This document shows positions 6,358 through 15,790 of a DNA stretch of 64,000 nt, piece after piece. The notes beneath the pieces are model-generated. The model saw only the letters and a program-made list of their open reading frames with translations. It did not search any database and was not told where the DNA came from. The DNA is taken from positions 39,086 through 103,085 of the forward strand of contig JADJYH010000087.1 in the NCBI GenBank assembly GCA_016719855.1, read 5' to 3'. The position numbers and the translations under genes are program-made. The stretch is from Saprospiraceae bacterium (GTDB lineage: Bacteria > Bacteroidota > Bacteroidia > Chitinophagales > Saprospiraceae). How positions within the stretch are numbered: position 1 is the first letter of the stretch; each line of letters opens with the position of its first letter.

Positions 6358-9131
6358 CCTTCGAGCGGGAGGTAGCGCCGCTCATCCTCCCCTCCCTCTC
6401 CCGTATTGCTCTTCCCGCCCAGTCGGTTCATTGCCACGGCCAAGGTCGTGTGCGCCTCCCACGAGATGCTGCCGAAGGACATGGCGCCCGTTGCGAAGCG
6501 CCGATAGATGTTCTCAGCGGGTTCAACCTCCTCGATGGGAATGGATGGACGCAGCTTTTTGAACTCAAAAAGGCTGCGCAACGTGACCGCCCGCTCGCTC
6601 TGTTCGTTGATGACTTTCGAGTATTTTTTAAAGGTCGGATAATCGCCCGTGCGGGTCGAAAGTTGCAGCAGGTGGACGCTGGCGGGGTTCCACAGGTGCA
6701 CCTCGCCCTTGCGTTTCCAACGGTAAATGCCGCCGACGGGCAGGCGGTCAACCGGGATTTCCTTTTTGCTGAAAGCGAGGTAATGCTTTGCCAGCGTTTC
6801 CCGTGCGATGTCGTCCAAGCCCATGCCCCCGATGCGGCTGGTTGCCCCGGTGAAGCACTTGTCCACGACCTCCCGGCCCAGGCCGATGATTTCAAAAATC
6901 TGTGCGCCTTGATACGATTGCAGCGTGGAAATGCCCATTTTCGAGAAGACTTTGAGCAGCCCCTCGTTCACCGCCTTGATGTAATTGTACTCCATTTGCC
7001 CTTCGGAAAGATGGGTTTCCAGCCTGCCGTTTTTCTTCATGTCCCGGATGGTCGAGAGGGCGAGGTAGGGGTTCACGGCGGTGGCACCGAAGGCCAGCAG
7101 CGCTGCGAAATGGTGTACCTCCCACACATCGCCCGCCTCAACGACGAGGCCCACTTGCCCCCGCAATCCCCGCCGGATGAGGTGGTGGTGGATGGCCGCC
7201 GTGGCCAGCAGCGACGGGATAGCGGCGTGCGTGGAATCCACAGCCCGGTCTTGCAGCACGAGCACCTGAAAGCCGTCGGCAACGGCGTCCTCAGCGTAGC
7301 GGCAGATGCGGTCGAGCGCCTTTTTCATGCTGCTCGGCTGGCCATCGGCACGGAAGTACATCTGGAGGGTTTTCGCCTGAAAATTGCCCGTGTCAATGCT
7401 GCGAATTTGCTCCAACTCGCTGTTTTTCAGCACGGGATGCTTGAGCGCCACGGTGTGGCAAACATCGGGGCGCACCTCCAGCAGGTTACCGATATTGCCC
7501 ACAAAAGTGGCCAGCGACATCACCATCCGCTCTCGGATTGGGTCAATCGGCGGGTTGGTCACTTGTGCAAACAATTGCTTGAAATAGCTGCTCAGGTGCT
7601 GCGGCTGGTTGCTCAGTACGGCCAGCGGAACGTCCGTGCCCATTGAGCCAATCGGCTCTTTTCCATCAAGCGCCATCGGCGCAATGATTTCCTCCAAATC
7701 CTCGCTGGAATAGCCGAAAGCCTTCTGGTACTTGAACACCTGCGCCGATTCAAGTTCGGTGAACGTGACCCGCGGCGGGGGCAGGTTTTCGAGGCGGATT
7801 TTGTGCTTTTCGAGCCAGTCGCCGTAGGGTTGCTGGGCGCAAATTTCGGCCTTCAGTTCCTCGTCGCTGATGATGCGGCCCTTCGACAAATCCACGACGA
7901 ACATCCGGCCCGCCTTTAAGCGGCCATGCTCTTTCACGAGCTTCGGGTCAACGATGAGCGCCCCGCTCTCCGACGCCATGATGACCCGGTCGTCGTGCGT
8001 CACGGTGTAGCGGCTGGGGCGCAGGCCGTTGCGGTCGAGCGTGGCGCCGATGATGTTGCCGTCGGTAAACGAGATGGAAGCAGGGCCGTCCCAAGGCTCC
8101 ATCATGGAGGCATGGAATTCGTAAAAATCCTTGCGCAGTTTTTCCATGCGCTCGTCGCCGTCCAAAGCTTCGGGGATGAGCATCATCATCACATGGGGCA
8201 GCGAGCGCCCGGTATGGGTCAGCAGCTCAATCATATTGTCGAGGCAGGCGGAGTCGCTGGCGGCCTCGTCCACGATGGGCAGCAGCATGTCCATTTCTTC
8301 TTTGGAGAAATAGGGCGACTGGAAGCCTTTTTCGCTCGTGCGCAGCCAGTTGAGGTTGCCCTGCAAGGTGTTGATTTCGCCGTTGTGGGCGATGAAACGG
8401 AAGGGTTGCGCCAGCTTCCAAGAGGGAAAAGTGTTCGTTGCGAAGCGGCTATGCACGAGGCCGAATGCGCTGACGAGCCGCTTGTCGCTCAGGTCGGGGA
8501 AATATTGGCGTACCTGGTGGCTGGTGAGCTGGCCCTTGTAAACCACGATTTTATGCGACAGTGAGGCGATATAGAAGCCGATATTGTCCTTCGGAACGGT
8601 GTCCTTGGCGAGGTGCGTCGAATAGTTGCGCAGCACGAACAGCTTGCGCTCGAAGTCCTCCGCTGTGGCAATGCTGTCGGGCTTGCCAACAAAAACCTGC
8701 TCGATTTCAGGTTCAACAGATAAAGCTGTTTCTCCGATTCCCGCTGTGTTCACAGGCACTTTGCGCCAGCACAAAATCTCCAGCCCCAGCCGTTCGGCGG
8801 CACGGGTGAAGATGTCCCGGCACTCTTCCCGCAGCCTAATTTCCTTCGGGAAGAACACCACGCCGACGCCGTACTTGCCGTAAGTAGGTAAGTACGTACC
8901 GAGCTTTTGGCATTCTTCAAAAAAGAACTCGTGCGGGGTTTGGAGGAGAATGCCTGCGCCGTCACCGGTGTTTTCCTCGCAGCCGCAGGCGCCGCGGTGC
9001 TCCATGTTTTCCAAGACCGTCAGCGCATCGCTCACGGTTTGGTGGTTCTTGTTGCCTTTGAGGTTGGCCACGAAGCCGATGCCACAGGCATCGTGCTCGA
9101 ATTGTGGGTTGTACAGACCTAAGTTTTTCAT
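6276..9131 (-). CDS. gltB: Glutamate synthase large subunit, N-terminal part
   Basis: Class II glutaminase domain plus the central and start of the FMN domain, about 951 aa to the stop. The ATG at 9131 gives MKNLGLYNPQFEHDACGIGF, with Cys16 as the Ntn nucleophile exposed after propeptide removal. Other marks are NMEHRGACGCEENTGDGAG, HSRFATNTFPSW, AHNGEINTLQGN and, near the end, GGKSNTGEGGEDERRY. After LPLEG the sequence becomes repeat-derived and stops at 6276 inside the palindromic element. Together with the downstream part the enzyme would be about 1,500 aa, the normal GltB length. As given, glutamate synthase is interrupted; splitting by a real insertion fits better here than a one-base sequencing error. 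Confidence 0.92.
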   Translation of the reverse strand: MKNLGLYNPQFEHDACGIGFVANLKGNKNHQTVSDALTVLENMEHRGACGCEENTGDGAGILLQTPHEFFFEECQKLGTYLPTYGKYGVGVVFFPKEIRLREECRDIFTRAAERLGLEILCWRKVPVNTAGIGETALSVEPEIEQVFVGKPDSIATAEDFERKLFVLRNYSTHLAKDTVPKDNIGFYIASLSHKIVVYKGQLTSHQVRQYFPDLSDKRLVSAFGLVHSRFATNTFPSWKLAQPFRFIAHNGEINTLQGNLNWLRTSEKGFQSPYFSKEEMDMLLPIVDEAASDSACLDNMIELLTHTGRSLPHVMMMLIPEALDGDERMEKLRKDFYEFHASMMEPWDGPASISFTDGNIIGATLDRNGLRPSRYTVTHDDRVIMASESGALIVDPKLVKEHGRLKAGRMFVVDLSKGRIISDEELKAEICAQQPYGDWLEKHKIRLENLPPPRVTFTELESAQVFKYQKAFGYSSEDLEEIIAPMALDGKEPIGSMGTDVPLAVLSNQPQHLSSYFKQLFAQVTNPPIDPIRERMVMSLATFVGNIGNLLEVRPDVCHTVALKHPVLKNSELEQIRSIDTGNFQAKTLQMYFRADGQPSSMKKALDRICRYAEDAVADGFQVLVLQDRAVDSTHAAIPSLLATAAIHHHLIRRGLRGQVGLVVEAGDVWEVHHFAALLAFGATAVNPYLALSTIRDMKKNGRLETHLSEGQMEYNYIKAVNEGLLKVFSKMGISTLQSYQGAQIFEIIGLGREVVDKCFTGATSRIGGMGLDDIARETLAKHYLAFSKKEIPVDRLPVGGIYRWKRKGEVHLWNPASVHLLQLSTRTGDYPTFKKYSKVINEQSERAVTLRSLFEFKKLRPSIPIEEVEPAENIYRRFATGAMSFGSISWEAHTTLAVAMNRLGGKSNTGEGGEDERRYLPLEGIGKPNAGGISKPGGLTGSQMDRHRTA
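8881..8899 (-). repeat. 19-nt TACTTA-type motif in gltB
   Basis: The - strand reads GTACGTACTTACCTACTTA, identical over 19 nt to 23713-23731 at the end of the plasmid replication gene. Here it encodes part of GTYLPTYGKYGVG in a variable stretch of GltB. Confidence 0.7.
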
Positions 9132-9184
9132 CGTCAAAAACAATGCTTAGGTTCTATTGGTCAGGTCTGCAAATTTGAATTATC

Positions 9185-10244
9185 TCATTCTACCTCAACG
9201 AGTTGATTCTCCGGCCGCAAACTCCGCACCGTCTTCCCTGCCTGCCACATCTCGCTTTCCCGCAGTTCCTTCAATTCCACCTCCAGTTTTTCCCGGTAGT
9301 CGGGCTGGCCATTGGAGGAAATGGACTTGGCGGCCTCTTTGCCTTCGGCAACGCTGGTGTAGAGTTCGTTGAAAACGGGCAGGGTGGCGTCCCGGAATTT
9401 TTTCCACCAATCCAACGCGCCGCGCTGGGCGGTGGTGGAGCAGTTGGCGTACATCCAGTCCATGCCATTCTCAGCAACGAGCGGCATGAGCGACTGCGTG
9501 AGTTCCTCCACCGTCTCGTTGAACGCCTCGCTGGGCGAGTGGCCACGCTGGCGCAGTACCTCGTATTGCGCAGCGAAAATGCCTTGGATAGCGCCCATGA
9601 GTGTCCCCCGCTCGCCCGTCAGGTCTGAGTAAACTTCTTTTTGAAATCGGTCTCAAACAGGTAGCCACTACCGACGGCGATGCCGAGTGCGATGGCCCGC
9701 TCCCAGGCCCGCCCCGTAGCGTCCTGGTGGATGGCGTAGCTGCTGTTCAGGCCCCGTCCTTGCAGGAACATCCGGCGCAGTGAAGTGCCGGAGCCTTTCG
9801 GTGCGACGAGAATCACATCCACATCGGCGGGCGGAACGATGCCCGTCTGGTCGTTGTAGGTGATGCTGAAGCCGTGCGAGAAGTAGAGCGCCTTGCCGGG
9901 CGTGAGGTGCTTTTGCACGGTGGGCCAGAGGGCGATTTGCGCCGCATCGCTGAGCAGGTAGCAGATGATGGTGCCCCGCTGGAGCGCCTCCTCGATTTCG
10001 AAAAGGGTCTCACCCGGCACGAAGCCGTCACGGACGGCCTTGTCCCAGGTCTTCGAGTCCCGGCGCTGCCCGACGATGACGTTGATGCCGTTGTCGAGTT
10101 GGTTGAGTGCCTGACCGGGGCCTTGCACACCGTAGCCGATGACGGCGACGGTTTCGTTGCGGAGGACTTCCTGCGCTTTTTCGAGGGGGAATTCTTCCCG
10201 GTGACGACGTTTTCTACAGTTCCGCCGAAGTTTAATTTTGCCAT
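9185..10244 (-). CDS. ilvC: Ketol-acid reductoisomerase, two 1-nt frameshifts
   Basis: Second step of valine/isoleucine synthesis, NADPH- and Mg-dependent. Starts MAKLNFGGTVENVVT, then one base is missing near 10200 (a C/G run) and the frame resumes REEFPLEKAQEVL with the dinucleotide fold VAVIGYGVQGPGQALN. The middle gives LLSDAAQIALWP, APKGSGTSLRR and GSGYLFETDF. A second base is missing near 9636 (expected FKKEVYSDLTGERG), after which the knotted C-terminal domain MGAIQGIFAAQYEVL and NGMDWMYANCSTTAQRGA follows. Corrected length is 353 aa, family-typical and with no missing residue, so sequencing error is more likely than decay. It lies downstream of ilvN and 54 nt before gltB. Confidence 0.93.
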
Positions 10245-10285
10245 TGCTGATGTTTTAAGTTGTTGATTGTCAATTTATTGCTGAT

Positions 10286-10451
10286 TTGTCATTGCCGAAG
10301 GCAATCTGTCCACGCCGCTCGTGTACGCCGCTTTTGTCATCCCGAGCCATCGGGACCCGCAACGTCTTGCGTGATGTCGCAGTTTGCCTTCGGCAATGAC
10401 AAAAGCGGCGAGTACCGTGACGTTGCGGTTTCCCTTCAGGAATGACAAAGT
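10286..10451. repeat. Compound palindromic repeat, family TTTGTCATTGCCGAAGGCAA, copy 1
   Basis: Fills the ilvN-ilvC gap. Inverted arms TTTGTCATTGCCGAAGGCAA and TTGCCTTCGGCAATGACAAA enclose GCAACGTCTTGCGTGATGTC; a partial further unit ends at the ilvN stop. About 48 nt nearly match the copy between ilvB and ilvD. Confidence 0.8.
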
Positions 10452-10454
10452 GAT

Positions 10455-11042
10455 TTACATCGAAAACACCTTCTCCCCCTCGTTCAAAAACTCATTTTCC
10501 GCTGCCTCACTGCTCGGTTGCATTTCCTCAAACTCCCTGATTTTTTCATGAAAACCCCGGCTTCCTTTGATGATGGCCACCCGTGCGCTGCGCACGAACT
10601 CAATCAGCCCGTAAGGTTCGAGGGCGTGTAGCAGCCCGTCCGTTTCCTCCCGGTGGCCCGTCGTCTCGAACACCGTGTAGTCCTTGCGGATGACGACCGC
10701 ACGTGCGCCATGCTCCCGCAGCAGCCGCTCGACCTTCACCTTCTCCGCGATTTCGTCGGTGGGCACTTTGTACAGCGCCAGTTCCTGCCAGATTATTTCC
10801 TCGTTGGTGCTGAAATAGACCTTCAGCACGTCCACCTGCTTCTCGATTTGGCGGGCAACCTTGCGCACCACCTCCTCCGTCTCGTCCACGAGGATGTTGA
10901 AGCGGTGGATGCCGTCCACTTCGCTCGGCGAGGTGTTCAGGCTCTCGATGTTGATTTTCCGACGGGAAAACATCGTGGCAATGCGGACGAGCAGGCCGAC
11001 CTGGTTTTCAGTGTAAACTGTTATTGTGAATTCTTGCTTCAT
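10455..11042 (-). CDS. ilvN: Acetolactate synthase small (regulatory) subunit
   Basis: 195 aa regulatory subunit that binds BCAA and modulates IlvB. An N-terminal ACT domain is clear (FTITVYTENQVGLLVRIATM, then RKINIESLNTSPSEVDGI), followed by the second ALS_ss_C-type domain (YTVFETTGHREETDGLL). The start MKQEFTIT at 11042 fits homologues better than the open frame upstream (to 11090). It has a longer acidic C-terminal tail (SSEAAENEFLNEGEK) than many IlvN. It is separated from ilvB by a small acidic hypothetical gene, whereas ilvB and ilvN are usually adjacent. Confidence 0.93.
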   Translation of the reverse strand: MKQEFTITVYTENQVGLLVRIATMFSRRKINIESLNTSPSEVDGIHRFNILVDETEEVVRKVARQIEKQVDVLKVYFSTNEEIIWQELALYKVPTDEIAEKVKVERLLREHGARAVVIRKDYTVFETTGHREETDGLLHALEPYGLIEFVRSARVAIIKGSRGFHEKIREFEEMQPSSEAAENEFLNEGEKVFSM

Positions 11043-11043
11043 T

Positions 11044-11376
11044 TTAATTTCGGATTCGTTCAATGTCTTCTTCGCTTCGAAGCAGTTCAATCATGAGTCC
11101 AAGCGTCTTTTTGAAGTCTGCTTCATTTTCAAGCCAAACCACACAGGTCGAGCTTTCAGAGTCTCCGTGAATTTTTGTTTCTAAATCAGGTGCTTTTTCA
11201 CGGACATATTCTCTTAAAATCCCCTCCCATTCATCACCATCAATGTCGTCGAATTCATCAAGAACCTCGAAAGCGGCTTGGTAAGAAATCATGCTTTTAC
11301 CCTTGTATTGAACCTCTTCAATTGTTATCAATATTGGGTTAAATGTCTCGTCTTCCCAGTACTCTTCTTCTTTCAA
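11044..11376 (-). CDS. Small acidic protein, possibly Imm51-like
   Basis: 110 aa, very acidic, TTG start (LKEEEYWEDETFNPILIT); the N-terminus is uncertain because the frame reads a few plausible codons further up before a stop. The pattern GDEWEGILREYVREKAPDL, followed by a Cys-containing strand and a helix DFKKTLGLMIELL, reminds me of the Imm51 family of polymorphic-toxin immunity proteins, but this is from memory of the pattern and is weak. No signal peptide. It ends 1 nt before the chosen ilvN start, in the same direction, so it is transcribed inside the ilv operon. It is AT-richer than its neighbours, suggesting insertion. Confidence 0.5.
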   Translation of the reverse strand: MKEEEYWEDETFNPILITIEEVQYKGKSMISYQAAFEVLDEFDDIDGDEWEGILREYVREKAPDLETKIHGDSESSTCVVWLENEADFKKTLGLMIELLRSEEDIERIRN

Positions 11377-11455
11377 AATTGCCTTTAGGTTATAGGAATC
11401 TTGAGCTTTTCAATTGATTCAATTTGCAAATTTGGTCGTTATAAAGTTTTTAAAA

Positions 11456-13216
11456 TCATTTCAATCGTATTTCCGCAACTCCACAACCCTGCGGCACCAT
11501 CGGAAACACATTATTCTCCTTCCCGACCATCACCTCCAGCAGATGGCCGCCCGGCGTGTCGAGCATGGTTTGCAGCGCATTTTTCAAAAAAGCCCGCTCC
11601 GAAACCCGCTGCCCGGGGATGCCGTAGGCGTCGGCGACCTTCACGAAATCGGGCGAGACCATGTCCGTGAACGAGTAGCGGCGCTCGTGGAAAAGCTCCT
11701 GCCACTGCCGCACCATGCCGAGGAACTGGTTGTTCAAAATCACGATTTTCACCCCAACGCCGTACTGCTGGATGACGCCGAGTTCCTGGATGGTCATCTG
11801 AATGCCGCCGTCGCCGATGATGCCGATGACGGTGCGGTCGGGCTTGCCGAACTTGGCCCCGATGGCCGCCGGAAGCCCAAAGCCCATCGTGCCGAGGCCG
11901 CCGCTGGTGATGGTGCTGCGGGTTTGGTTGAACCAGGCGTAGCGGCAAGCCACCATTTGGTGCTGCCCCACGTCGGTGACAATGATGGCATCGCCACCCG
12001 TCAGTTCGTTCAGCAGGTTGACCACCTCGCCCATCGTGAGGGTGTCGCAGGTCGGGCGCAGTTCGTTTTCGATGACGGCGGCCTGCTCCTGTGCGTCGTG
12101 CTCCCGGAATTTGGCGAGCCACGCCTCGTGTTTTTTCGGTGAAACGAGGGCCGTGAGCATCGGCAGCGTCTCCTTGCAATCGCCCCAGACGGGCACGTCG
12201 GCCTTCACGTTCTTGTCAATTTCCGCCGGGTCAATGTCGAGGTGGATGACCTTGGCCTGCTTGGCGTACTTGTCGAGGCGGCCCGTCACCCGGTCGTCGA
12301 AGCGCATCCCGATGGCGATGAGCACGTCGCACTGGTTGGTCAGCACGTTGGGGCCGTAGTTGCCGTGCATCCCGAGCATACCGACGTTCAGCGGGTGGTC
12401 GGTGGGCATTGCGCCAGCACCGAGAATCGTCCAAGCGGCGGGGATGCCCGTTTTTTCAATAAACTGCCGAAATTCTTCCTCCGCATTTCCCAAAATCACG
12501 CCCTGCCCGAACAGCACGAAAGGCCGTTCTGCCCGGTTGATGAGCACCGCCGCTTGCTCGATATACTCCTTCCGAACAATAGGCTTCGGGCGGTAACTTC
12601 GGATATGTTGGCACGGCGTATAACCTTCATAATCAAAGGTTTGCAACTGCGCATTCTTCGAAATATCCACCAGTACAGGGCCGGACCTGCCGCTGCGGGC
12701 GATGAAAAACGCCTTGGCCAGCACCTGCGGGATTTCCCGTGCGTCGGTCACTTGGTAGTTCCACTTCGTGACGGGCGTGGTGATGTTGATGACATCAATT
12801 TCCTGAAAAGCATCCGTGCCGAGCAAGTGCGCAAACACCTGCCCCGTGATGCAGACCATCGGCGTGCTGTCAATCTGCGCATCGGCCAGCCCAGTGACGA
12901 GGTTGGTAGCACCCGGCCCGCTCGTGGCGAACACGACCCCTACCCTACCCGATGCCCGTGCATAGCCCTGTGCCGCATGGGTTGCCCCCTGCTCGTGCCG
13001 GACGAGGATGTGCGTGAGGCGGTCACTGTAATCGTACAGCGCATCATAAATGGGCATGATGGCACCGCCGGGGTAGCCGAAAATGGTCTCCACTTTTTCG
13101 CAAACGAGCGCATCCAGCACCGCTTGGGAGCCAGTAACGACGGTGGTTTTAGGATTTGCCACTGCATCGCCGTTTAACCGCTTTTCAGCTTTTGGTATTT
13201 CTAAAATTTGCTCCAT
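11456..13216 (-). CDS. ilvB: Acetolactate synthase large subunit
   Basis: 586 aa ThDP enzyme that condenses pyruvate, or pyruvate and 2-oxobutyrate, at the head of BCAA synthesis. N-terminal domain: TIFGYPGGAIMPIYDAL, with the glutamate of RHEQGATHAAQGYARASG that activates ThDP. The C-terminal ThDP/Mg motif is GDGGIQMTIQELG, ending at NNQFLGMVRQWQELF. Length and ending (VPQGCGVAEIRLK) are normal and the frame is intact. The next gene upstream is ilvD; the gap between them holds a palindromic repeat. A catabolic acetolactate synthase is unlikely because an ilvN lies downstream and the FAD-dependent ALS features are present. Confidence 0.96.
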   Translation of the reverse strand: MEQILEIPKAEKRLNGDAVANPKTTVVTGSQAVLDALVCEKVETIFGYPGGAIMPIYDALYDYSDRLTHILVRHEQGATHAAQGYARASGRVGVVFATSGPGATNLVTGLADAQIDSTPMVCITGQVFAHLLGTDAFQEIDVINITTPVTKWNYQVTDAREIPQVLAKAFFIARSGRSGPVLVDISKNAQLQTFDYEGYTPCQHIRSYRPKPIVRKEYIEQAAVLINRAERPFVLFGQGVILGNAEEEFRQFIEKTGIPAAWTILGAGAMPTDHPLNVGMLGMHGNYGPNVLTNQCDVLIAIGMRFDDRVTGRLDKYAKQAKVIHLDIDPAEIDKNVKADVPVWGDCKETLPMLTALVSPKKHEAWLAKFREHDAQEQAAVIENELRPTCDTLTMGEVVNLLNELTGGDAIIVTDVGQHQMVACRYAWFNQTRSTITSGGLGTMGFGLPAAIGAKFGKPDRTVIGIIGDGGIQMTIQELGVIQQYGVGVKIVILNNQFLGMVRQWQELFHERRYSFTDMVSPDFVKVADAYGIPGQRVSERAFLKNALQTMLDTPGGHLLEVMVGKENNVFPMVPQGCGVAEIRLK

Positions 13217-13285
13217 GATTTGAGCTTTATTTTATTGCTGTTGGCAATGTTTTAAGTCGTGTTTTGCGTCGTGGTGTTTGTCACG

Positions 13286-13377
13286 CTGTGCGTCGCTTTG
13301 TCATTGCCGAAGGCAAACTGCGACATCTCGCGAGACGTTGCGGGTTGCCTTCGGCAATGACAAAAGCAGCGCACAGC
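13286..13377. repeat. Palindromic repeat, family TTTGTCATTGCCGAAGGCAA, copy 2
   Basis: Near-perfect inverted repeat in the ilvB-ilvD gap: outer arms CTGTGCG/CGCACAG, inner arms CTTTGTCATTGCCGAAGGCAA and TTGCCTTCGGCAATGACAAA, centre CTCGCGAG. No coding potential. Confidence 0.85.
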
Positions 13378-13403
13378 GGGGCGTAAACTGTGATACCCAC
13401 ATT

Positions 13404-15084
13404 TTACAAATCCGTCACGCACCCATCGCTCGCCGAACTCACCTGTTTCGCATATTTGTACAAAACCCCCTGTTTCGCCTTCAGCTCCGGCTGAACCCAA
13501 GCCTTGCGCCTTGCGGCAATTTCCGCTTCAGCCAAATGCGCCACCAGTTCGTTGTTTTCGGCGTCAATGGTGATGCGGTCGCCGTTTTGCACGAGGGCAA
13601 TCAGGCCGCCGTCGTAGGCTTCGGGGGTCACGTGGCCGACCACGAAGCCGTGGGTGCCGCCGCTGAACCGCCCGTCGGTGATGAGGGCCACGCTGGTGCC
13701 GAGACCCTTGCCCATGATGGCGCTGGTGGGCACGAGCATTTCGGGCATGCCGGGCGCTCCCTTCGGCCCCTCGTAGCGGATGACGACGACGTGCCCGGCC
13801 TTCACCGCTCCGCCACGGATGCCGTCAATGCAGTCGAACTCGTTGTCGAAGACGATGGCCGTGCCCTCGAAGCGCTGGCCTTCCTTGCCCGTGATTTTTG
13901 CGACAGCGCCGCCTTCGGCAAGGTTGCCGCCGAGGATGCGCAGGTGGCCGATGGCTTGTATCGGGCTGCGCCACGGTGGTTATTACTTGCTGGCCTTCGG
14001 CCAAATGGGGCAGTTGGCTGAGGTTCTCGCTGATGGTTTTGCCAGTGACGGTGAGGCTGTCGCCGTGCAGCAGTTTCTCCGACAACATGTACTTCATCAC
14101 GGCGGGCAGTCCGCCGACCTCGTGGACGTTTTCCATGTGGTATTTGCCGCTGGGCTTGAGGTCGCCGAGCACGGGCGTTTTTCGGGAAATTTCCCGGATG
14201 TCGTTCAGCGTGAACGGGATGCGGGCGGTACGGGCGATGGCCAGCAGGTGCAGCACGGCGTTGGTGCTGCCGCCGAGCACGATGACCACCCGCAGGGCAT
14301 TCTCGAAGCTCTCCCGTGTGAGGAGGTCGAGCGGTTTCAGGTCTTTTTCGAGCAACAGGCGCATGGCCGGGCCGATGGCGGCGCATTCTTTTTCCTTGGC
14401 TTCGCCAACGGCGGGGTTGCTGGCGCTGTACGGCAGCGAAAGGCCCAGTGCCTCGATGGCGCTGGACATGGTGTTGGCGGTGTACATGCCGCCGCAGGCA
14501 CCCGCACCGGGGCAGGCGTGGCGGATGATGGACTGCACTTCCTCGGCGGTGATTTCGCCCGCATATTTCTTGCCGTGCGCCTCGAACGGCGACACGATGT
14601 CGAGGGTGCGGCCCTGCCAATGCCCGGTGGCGATGGTGCCGCCATAGACCATGAGCGAGGGGCGGTTGAGGCGAATCATGGCCATGACGGAGCCGGGCAT
14701 GTTCTTGTCGCAGCCGGGGATGGTCACGAGGGCGTCGTAGTAGTGCGCCCCCATCACCGCCTCGATGCTGTCGGCGATGATTTCCCGGCTGACGAGCGAG
14801 TAGCGCATGCCCTCCGTGCCGTTGGAGATGCCGTCGCTGACGCCGATGGTGTTGAACTCCAGCCCGGTCAGCCCCTCCTGCCGCACGCTCTTGCGGATGT
14901 CGGCGGCGAGGGTGCGGAGGTGACGGTTGCAGGGGTTGCCTTCGTACCAATTGCTACAGATACCGACGAAGGGTTGCTGCATGTCCTGTTCGGTGAGACC
15001 CGCGCCGTAGAGCATGGCTTGGGAGCCGGGCTGGGTGTCGGATTGGGAGACGAGATGGCTGTATTTTTTTAGTTTCACGCTCAT
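13404..15084 (-). CDS. ilvD: Dihydroxy-acid dehydratase, one frameshift
   Basis: Iron-sulfur dehydratase making the 2-oxoacid precursors of Val/Leu/Ile. Starts MSVKLKKYSHLVSQSDTQPG. Cluster cysteines are in TIPGCDKNMPGS and PGAGACGGMYTANTM. The frame breaks near 13962, where one base is extra (VAQP, then IQAIGHLRILGGNLAEGGAV resumes in another frame). The C-terminal half is intact: VFDNEFDCIDG, GHVVVIRYEGPKG, PTSAIMGKG, ALITDGRFSGGT and GHVTPEA. Corrected length is 559 aa, normal. A sequencing error is likely. Upstream (on -) lie a ParDE module on the other strand and then an Ile/Val leader peptide that may control this gene. Confidence 0.93.
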
Positions 15085-15128
15085 TTTTTATTGAAAAAGT
15101 CTATTTTTGAATCAAAATCATTGTCAAA

Positions 15129-15386
15129 ATGACTTCTAAAGAACTTCGATTTTCCATCATCAACTTGGTTCAAGAAACTGAAGACCCGGAAATTCTTCAA
15201 AGCATTTACACGATTTTGAAGAAAATCATTGCCCCTGCGCCAGCAGACGTGGCAGGTTACGAACCTGACGGAACGCCCATCACGGAGGAGGAACTCGTGA
15301 AAAGCATCCTCGAAGGCACTCGTGAGGCCAAGGCCGGAAACAAAATCCCATTCGAGCAACTCAAAGCCGAATTTGGACTACAATGA
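15129..15386 (+). CDS. Antitoxin of a ParDE/RelBE-type module
   Basis: 85 aa acidic protein (MTSKELRFSIINLVQETEDP) with an N-terminal helical segment and a C-terminal tail likely to wrap the toxin (TREAKAGNKIPFEQLKAEFG). It overlaps the downstream toxin by 4 nt (ATGA), the usual coupling in toxin-antitoxin pairs. I infer the function from the neighbour; the sequence itself is of the short helical antitoxin type found with ParE toxins in Bacteroidota. It is divergent from ilvD, whose start is 44 nt away, so promoters for both must overlap here. Confidence 0.75.
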   Translation: MTSKELRFSIINLVQETEDPEILQSIYTILKKIIAPAPADVAGYEPDGTPITEEELVKSILEGTREAKAGNKIPFEQLKAEFGLQ

Positions 15387-15706
15387 ACGATGAAAACCAC
15401 GACATAGCTTTCACCATCCAAGCCGGGCGAGACCTCCGAAACATCCGCCAATACTTGACCCGACATGCCTCGGCATCCGTTGCGCAAAAGGTCGTTGGCG
15501 GTATTTTCGATGCTATCCAGACTCTCGCCAAAACCCCAACGCAGCACCGCCCCGAACCCCTGCTCGCCGCTTTCGGCGATTATCGGGTCATGCTCAAGGG
15601 CAAGTACAAAGTCTATTATGAATTCACGGGACATGATGTCATCGTTGCCCGTATCATTCATGCAAAACGTGATTTCAAACAGGTTCTCAAAACCTTCAAA
15701 GGCTGA
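15383..15706 (+). CDS. ParE/RelE-family toxin
   Basis: 107 aa. The pattern FTIQAGRDLRNIRQYLTRHAS, then a helix with FDAIQTLAKTPTQHRPEP and a C-terminal sheet (YRVMLKGKYKVYYEFTGHDVIVARIIHAKRD split over two strands), is that of the ParE branch of the RelE/ParE superfamily. ParE members poison gyrase while RelE members cut mRNA; the IIHAKRDF end favours ParE. It is encoded 3' of and overlapping its antitoxin. A hairpin terminator follows 18 nt after the stop. The module sits between an ilv leader peptide and ilvD, on the opposite strand. Confidence 0.85.
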   Translation: MNDENHDIAFTIQAGRDLRNIRQYLTRHASASVAQKVVGGIFDAIQTLAKTPTQHRPEPLLAAFGDYRVMLKGKYKVYYEFTGHDVIVARIIHAKRDFKQVLKTFKG

Positions 15707-15724
15707 ACTTCATCAGCCCAAAAC

Positions 15725-15770
15725 AAAAGCGCCTTTCCCGACTGTGAGCGAGAAAGGCGCTTTGTTTTTT
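15725..15770. terminator. Bidirectional hairpin terminator; candidate ilv attenuator on -
   Basis: Stem AAAGCGCCTTTC / GAAAGGCGCTTT with a T run on both strands (TTTGTTTTTT on +, TTTTGTTTT on -). On + it ends the ParDE module. On - it lies 21 nt after the stop of an Ile/Val-rich leader peptide, the position expected for an attenuator. Confidence 0.8.
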
Positions 15771-15790
15771 CGATGAAAAAACGTCCTTTC

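Noticed and set aside
6222..7646. Long + strand open frame (474 codons) opposite gltB
   Set aside because: It is antisense to well-conserved glutamate synthase sequence and has no recognisable protein features; an artefact of GC-rich codon use.
9813..10244. Separate 143-codon gene at the ilvC start
   Set aside because: Only its first 15 residues are real (IlvC N-terminus); the rest is a frameshift product.
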